Source of the DNA: Kosmotogaceae bacterium UBA1373
GTDB taxonomy: Bacteria > Thermotogota > Thermotogae > Petrotogales > Kosmotogaceae
Length of the DNA stretch: 7,740 nt
Assembly (NCBI GenBank): GCA_002305955.1
Contig: DBRH01000033.1
Span: forward strand, 3,249 to 10,988
Reading direction: 5' to 3'
Shown: one piece after another, positions 6,266 to 7,740 of the stretch
Layout: the number at the start of each line of letters is the position of its first letter
Position numbering within the stretch: the stretch's first letter is position 1
The notes under the pieces: generated by a model
Database searches by the model: none
What the model was told of the DNA's origin: nothing
Seen by the model: the letters and a program-made list of their open reading frames with translations, nothing else
Position numbers and translations under genes: made by a program

Positions 6266-7740
6266 GTGAAAGAAAGAGAGCTTTTCGCAGGATACGATAT
6301 CGGTACGACTTCTAGCAAAATATCCATCACAGACAATGAAGGCCGTATTGTCGCAAGCGCAAAGGTCAATCATTCACAGAGTTTTTCCGACGATGGCTAT
6401 CCCGAGCAAGACGCCCGGGTGTGGTGGCAGGACTTTCTGAAACTGACTGCGATGGCGGGCAAAGAGATCCCCCTCTCGAGCATAAAAGCGATAGGACTCA
6501 GCTCCATGTGTCCGAACGTGTTGCCTGTATCGGGCGATGGAACTCCCCTGCGAAAGTCTTTCATGTACGGAATCGATCAGAGGGCCGCTAAAGAGATCGA
6601 ACTGCTCAACGAGTTCATGAGACAGGCCGGAGACAATCCGCTGTACACAGAGTATTCAAGCCAGTCCATCCTTCCAAAGATCCTCTGGCTGAGAAAAAAC
6701 GAACCGCAGATATTCGAAAGGACGGCCCGGGTTCTTACCGCGAACGGTTACATAGCCTTCAGATTGACCGGCCAATTTGCCTCGGATATCTTCTCGCTTT
6801 CAGCGGGCAACCTCATAGACCTCAACACCCTGGAGATTTTCGAGGATCCCTTCGATCACGCAGACCTCCCGACAGAGATAATTCCAGATATAAAATGGGC
6901 TACCGACCTCACCGGCAAGGTAACGAGACGGGCAAGCGAAGAAACTGGGCTGGTTTGTGGAACTCCCGTTTTCACCGGAACGGGAGACGCATGCTCCGAC
7001 GCCATAACCAACGCCTGCCTCGAGCCGGGAAACGTCTCCATCTCGCTGGGAGGGACCTCGATTTACATCCAGTGTCTCGACAGACCCGTAAGATCGCCCG
7101 CCCTATTCGTTGAAACCGGTGCCGTCCCGGGATCCTTCACCGCCGGTGGCGCTACCAGCTGCGGCGGCCTCCTCACCGACTGGGTGACCGACAGACTGTT
7201 CGGCCTCGACATGGACGAGAAAGAGAGTTTGCTGTCGGGTTTTAGAGCGGAGGAATACGAACCTTCAAACATGAGTCTTCTTCCGTTCTTTGGAGGAGCG
7301 CGCACCCCCTTCAACAACCCCAAAGCCAGAGGAATTCTCTTTGGACTGTCCATGGAAACCGGCAGAAAAGAGATCTTGAGTTCGGTTTTCGAAGCCATTG
7401 CCCTGGATATTAGCATGATAGGGGACGAGATAAAGAGAACGGCGCTCGAACCGAACCAGATCTGCGTCTCGGGCGGCGGTGCCAGGAGCGAAGTTCTGCT
7501 ACAGCTGATCGCCACCGTGCTCGATCACGAGCTGCTGGTCTCGCCCCGCCAGTACGACTCGGCGACAGGTGCCGCCCTGATCGCTCTGTCGGCCACGAGC
7601 GGTAAGGCTCTCGAAAAAGTCGTTGAAGAGATAAAGAAAAAGTACGACCGGGTGGAGCCCAGAGCCGAATACAGTTCGTACATGAAAGAGAGAAAAAATA
7701 TCTTTAAAGAACTCTACACGGCAAACATCGGCCTTTTCAG
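6266..7740 (+). CDS. FGGY-family carbohydrate kinase, 3' end outside the window
   Basis: This enzyme transfers phosphate from ATP to an imported or oxidised sugar. The frame is open from GTG 6266 to the last base, giving 491 complete residues; family members are about 500, so only a short C-terminal tail should be missing. The N-terminal domain begins GYDIGTTSSKIS at 9-20 (phosphate-binding loop), followed by YPEQDARVWW at 45-54, AIGLSSM at 75-81, the sugar-contacting GIDQRA at 102-107 and LPKILWLRKNEP at 136-147. The C-terminal domain has FTGTGDACSDA at 236-246 with candidate catalytic base D241, ISLGGTS at 259-265, LLPFFGGARTP at 338-348 and the adenine-site VSGGGARSEVLLQLIA at 401-416. The start is chosen from the ribosome binding site and the normal distance to the first motif; ATG 6191 would add 25 residues encoded within the inverted-repeat region and is unlikely. 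Xylulokinase-, ribulokinase- and LsrK-like roles are all possible; placement with an aldolase suggests a ketose substrate. Confidence 0.93.
   Translation, partial: MKERELFAGYDIGTTSSKISITDNEGRIVASAKVNHSQSFSDDGYPEQDARVWWQDFLKLTAMAGKEIPLSSIKAIGLSSMCPNVLPVSGDGTPLRKSFMYGIDQRAAKEIELLNEFMRQAGDNPLYTEYSSQSILPKILWLRKNEPQIFERTARVLTANGYIAFRLTGQFASDIFSLSAGNLIDLNTLEIFEDPFDHADLPTEIIPDIKWATDLTGKVTRRASEETGLVCGTPVFTGTGDACSDAITNACLEPGNVSISLGGTSIYIQCLDRPVRSPALFVETGAVPGSFTAGGATSCGGLLTDWVTDRLFGLDMDEKESLLSGFRAEEYEPSNMSLLPFFGGARTPFNNPKARGILFGLSMETGRKEILSSVFEAIALDISMIGDEIKRTALEPNQICVSGGGARSEVLLQLIATVLDHELLVSPRQYDSATGAALIALSATSGKALEKVVEEIKKKYDRVEPRAEYSSYMKERKNIFKELYTANIGLF

Noticed and set aside
1..7740. AI-2 (lsr) operon assignment
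   Set aside because: Gene content is similar, but the binding protein is RbsB-like, LsrG and a second permease are absent, and a dehydrogenase is present.

Overview
The window is one strand of a tightly packed carbohydrate-catabolism operon. Every gene lies on the + strand and the first six junctions are overlaps or very short gaps. Heavy use of AGA/AGG for arginine and ATA for isoleucine, mid-range GC content, strong AGGAGGT-type ribosome binding sites and TTG/GTG starts suggest a Thermotogota-like bacterium (Mesotoga or Kosmotoga type). This is a moderate-confidence inference from composition and protein style, not from a marker gene.

Layout: (1) a SorC-family sugar-responsive regulator, cut at its 5' end by the window edge (1-924); (2) a zinc-dependent sorbitol-dehydrogenase-like medium-chain dehydrogenase (921-1904); (3) a class I aldolase of the DhnA/FbaB/LsrF type (about 1894-2691); (4) a double-domain sugar ABC ATPase, RbsA/MglA type (2694-4202); (5) an RbsC-type permease (4202-5143); (6) an RbsB-type periplasmic binding protein (5170-6099); (7) a 166-base intergenic stretch (6100-6265) with a strong 15-bp inverted repeat followed by a T tract; (8) an FGGY-family carbohydrate kinase starting at 6266 and still open at the window end, so cut at its 3' end.

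Read together, the genes form a complete import-and-cleave cassette. The binding protein, permease and ATPase bring in a sugar or sugar alcohol. The dehydrogenase can oxidise a polyol to a ketose (or act on another hydroxyl), the FGGY kinase can phosphorylate it, and the Schiff-base aldolase can split the sugar phosphate into two small carbonyl compounds. The SorC regulator, whose family usually senses a phosphorylated intermediate, probably controls the operon and itself. The set of regulator, ATPase, permease, binding protein, FGGY kinase and LsrF-like aldolase resembles the AI-2 lsr operon in composition. However, the binding protein is RbsB-like, there is one permease instead of two, there is no LsrG, and there is a dehydrogenase, so a polyol or rare-sugar pathway is the better reading. 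The substrate cannot be read from the sequence.

No RNA gene, CRISPR array, insertion sequence or phage gene was seen. The least ordinary parts are the unassigned pathway and the structured spacer before the kinase.
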